Assembly (NCBI GenBank): GCA_030691295.1
Contig: JAUYEQ010000369.1
Span: 1-6,340, forward strand
Source of the DNA: Bacteroidota bacterium
GTDB taxonomy: Bacteria; Bacteroidota; Bacteroidia; Bacteroidales; Prolixibacteraceae
Reading direction: 5' to 3'
Length of the DNA: 6,340 bases
Both the position numbers and the translations under genes were made by a program. Under the pieces are notes generated by a model. That model saw only the letters and a program-made list of their open reading frames with translations. It was not told where the DNA came from and ran no database searches. Of the stretch, positions 5,834 through 6,340 are shown piece by piece (the first letter of the stretch is position 1; each line of letters starts with the position of its first letter).

Positions 5834-6113
5834 TCAGTGGTATATCGTTATTGCCACATTTCCGGTTTTCTGGCCGGTCTCCACATATTTGGTGGCTTCT
5901 ACCATTTGTTCCATCGGAGTTTTTAGGCCGGAATAGTCCGCTGAAAAACCGCGAGATAAAATACTCGGCGCTCCTGAATCCGCAATCGGTGCGGTTTACA
6001 GTGATGGCGTGTACTTTAACCAGTACTTCATTTTCTTTGGGACTTGGTTTCGGCACGTCTGCCAGTTGCAGCACTTCCGGCGGTCCGTAACGGGTATGGA
6101 TGATGGCTTTCAT
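5834..6113 (-). pseudogene. Internally deleted second copy of the MDR oxidoreductase
   Basis: From ATG 6113 the first 65 codons match the intact gene at 4644-3679 at 61 of 65 residues (changes Q8R, E19D, N24S, T37I). After FRPK the sequence jumps to the equivalent of P295, and the last 27 codons (with MVEATKYVETGQKTGNVAIT) follow to a TGA at 5836-5834. The intact copy has 690 bases where this one has 4, a net loss of 686. That is not a multiple of three, so the tail is out of frame with the head. Read straight through, the first frame gives a 132-residue product (to 5715) whose second half is nonsense. The Rossmann cofactor domain is entirely gone, so no oxidoreductase activity is possible. 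The sequence divergence indicates an old duplication or a separately acquired paralogue, later deleted. Confidence 0.9.
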
Positions 6114-6340
6114 AGGTATATTTCAGGTTGAATTTTTATTCAATAATTTCAGGAAAAGATACGAAATAATAATTTCTGAAATAGAAAGTTTAAATAATAC
6201 ATAACTGGCTGATATGCAAAATAAAAGATGAATTTTAAACGCATTCATGTGGGTTGTTAGAAAGCAAGTGGCCACCATTTTTTATCAATTTCGTTTCGTA
6301 TTTTTATCCTGAATTTCAAATCCTTTCAATATGAAAAGTT
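6114..6340. other. AT-rich intergenic region upstream of the pseudogene
   Basis: The 217 bases before the possible plus-strand start at 6331 contain no supported gene. A short imperfect palindrome (ATTTCAG at 6146-6152 against CTGAAAT at 6176-6182) is too weak to call a terminator. The region probably holds the divergent control sequences of the MDR copy and whatever lies to the right. Confidence 0.45.
6331..6340 (+). CDS. Possible start of a plus-strand gene at the window edge
   Basis: An ATG followed by AAA AGT occurs at the very end of the window after about 200 bases of AT-rich non-coding sequence. TATTTTTA (6299-6306), one mismatch from the TAnnTTTG -7 box, sits 24 bases upstream, but no good -33 box is seen. 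Only three codons are visible, so this is a guess from position. Confidence 0.2.

Noticed and set aside
6146..6182. ATTTCAG / CTGAAAT palindrome as a terminator
   Set aside because: The arms are only seven AT-rich bases with a 23-base loop and no GC-rich stem, so it is not a credible terminator.
1..6340. Search for a defence, toxin-antitoxin or biosynthetic system
   Set aside because: No nuclease, NTPase, reverse transcriptase, toxin pair, CRISPR repeats, integrase or transposase was found; KilA-N and CPBP proteins alone do not justify calling such a system.

Overview
The window reads as a chromosomal segment of a Bacteroidota bacterium. Its gene families and protein matches look Bacteroidota-like (a KilA-N protein, a DUF3795 protein, an MDR oxidoreductase). 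Intergenic DNA is AT-rich, clear Shine-Dalgarno sites are absent, and one promoter-like site fits the phylum's TTTG / TAnnTTTG pattern. A genus cannot be fixed from this sequence; Marinilabiliales-type relatives are only an impression. Every well-supported gene is on the minus strand, so the natural reading order is from right to left.

Right part (about 6340 to 4732). A broken copy of a medium-chain dehydrogenase/reductase (MDR) gene lies at 6113-5834. It keeps the first ~64 and last ~27 codons of the family, with a net loss of 686 bp and a reading-frame change at the junction. After a ~290-base stretch holding only a 36-codon ORF of unknown nature comes an intact KilA-N domain gene (5544-4732).

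Middle (4644 to 1983). The intact MDR oxidoreductase (4644-3679) is followed by a D-amino-acid aminotransferase (dat, 3553-2708). The dat stop codon overlaps the start of a CPBP-family intramembrane protease (2711-1983) in an ATGA arrangement, so these two are probably translationally coupled.

Left part (1855 to 1). A cysteine-rich DUF3795 protein (1855-1415) seems to have lost its last ~23 residues to a frameshift. Next comes a polysaccharide/oligosaccharide flippase-type membrane protein starting at 1295 and running off the left edge; it has its own promoter-like sequence.

I see no defence system, CRISPR array, RNA gene or complete mobile element. The genes do not form one obvious pathway. 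The flippase and the D-amino-acid enzyme would both fit cell-envelope work, but that is inference. The most informative structures are the decayed MDR duplicate with its duplicated 3' flank, the KilA-N gene lying between the two copies, the DUF3795 frameshift, and small repeats in and just after the KilA-N gene.
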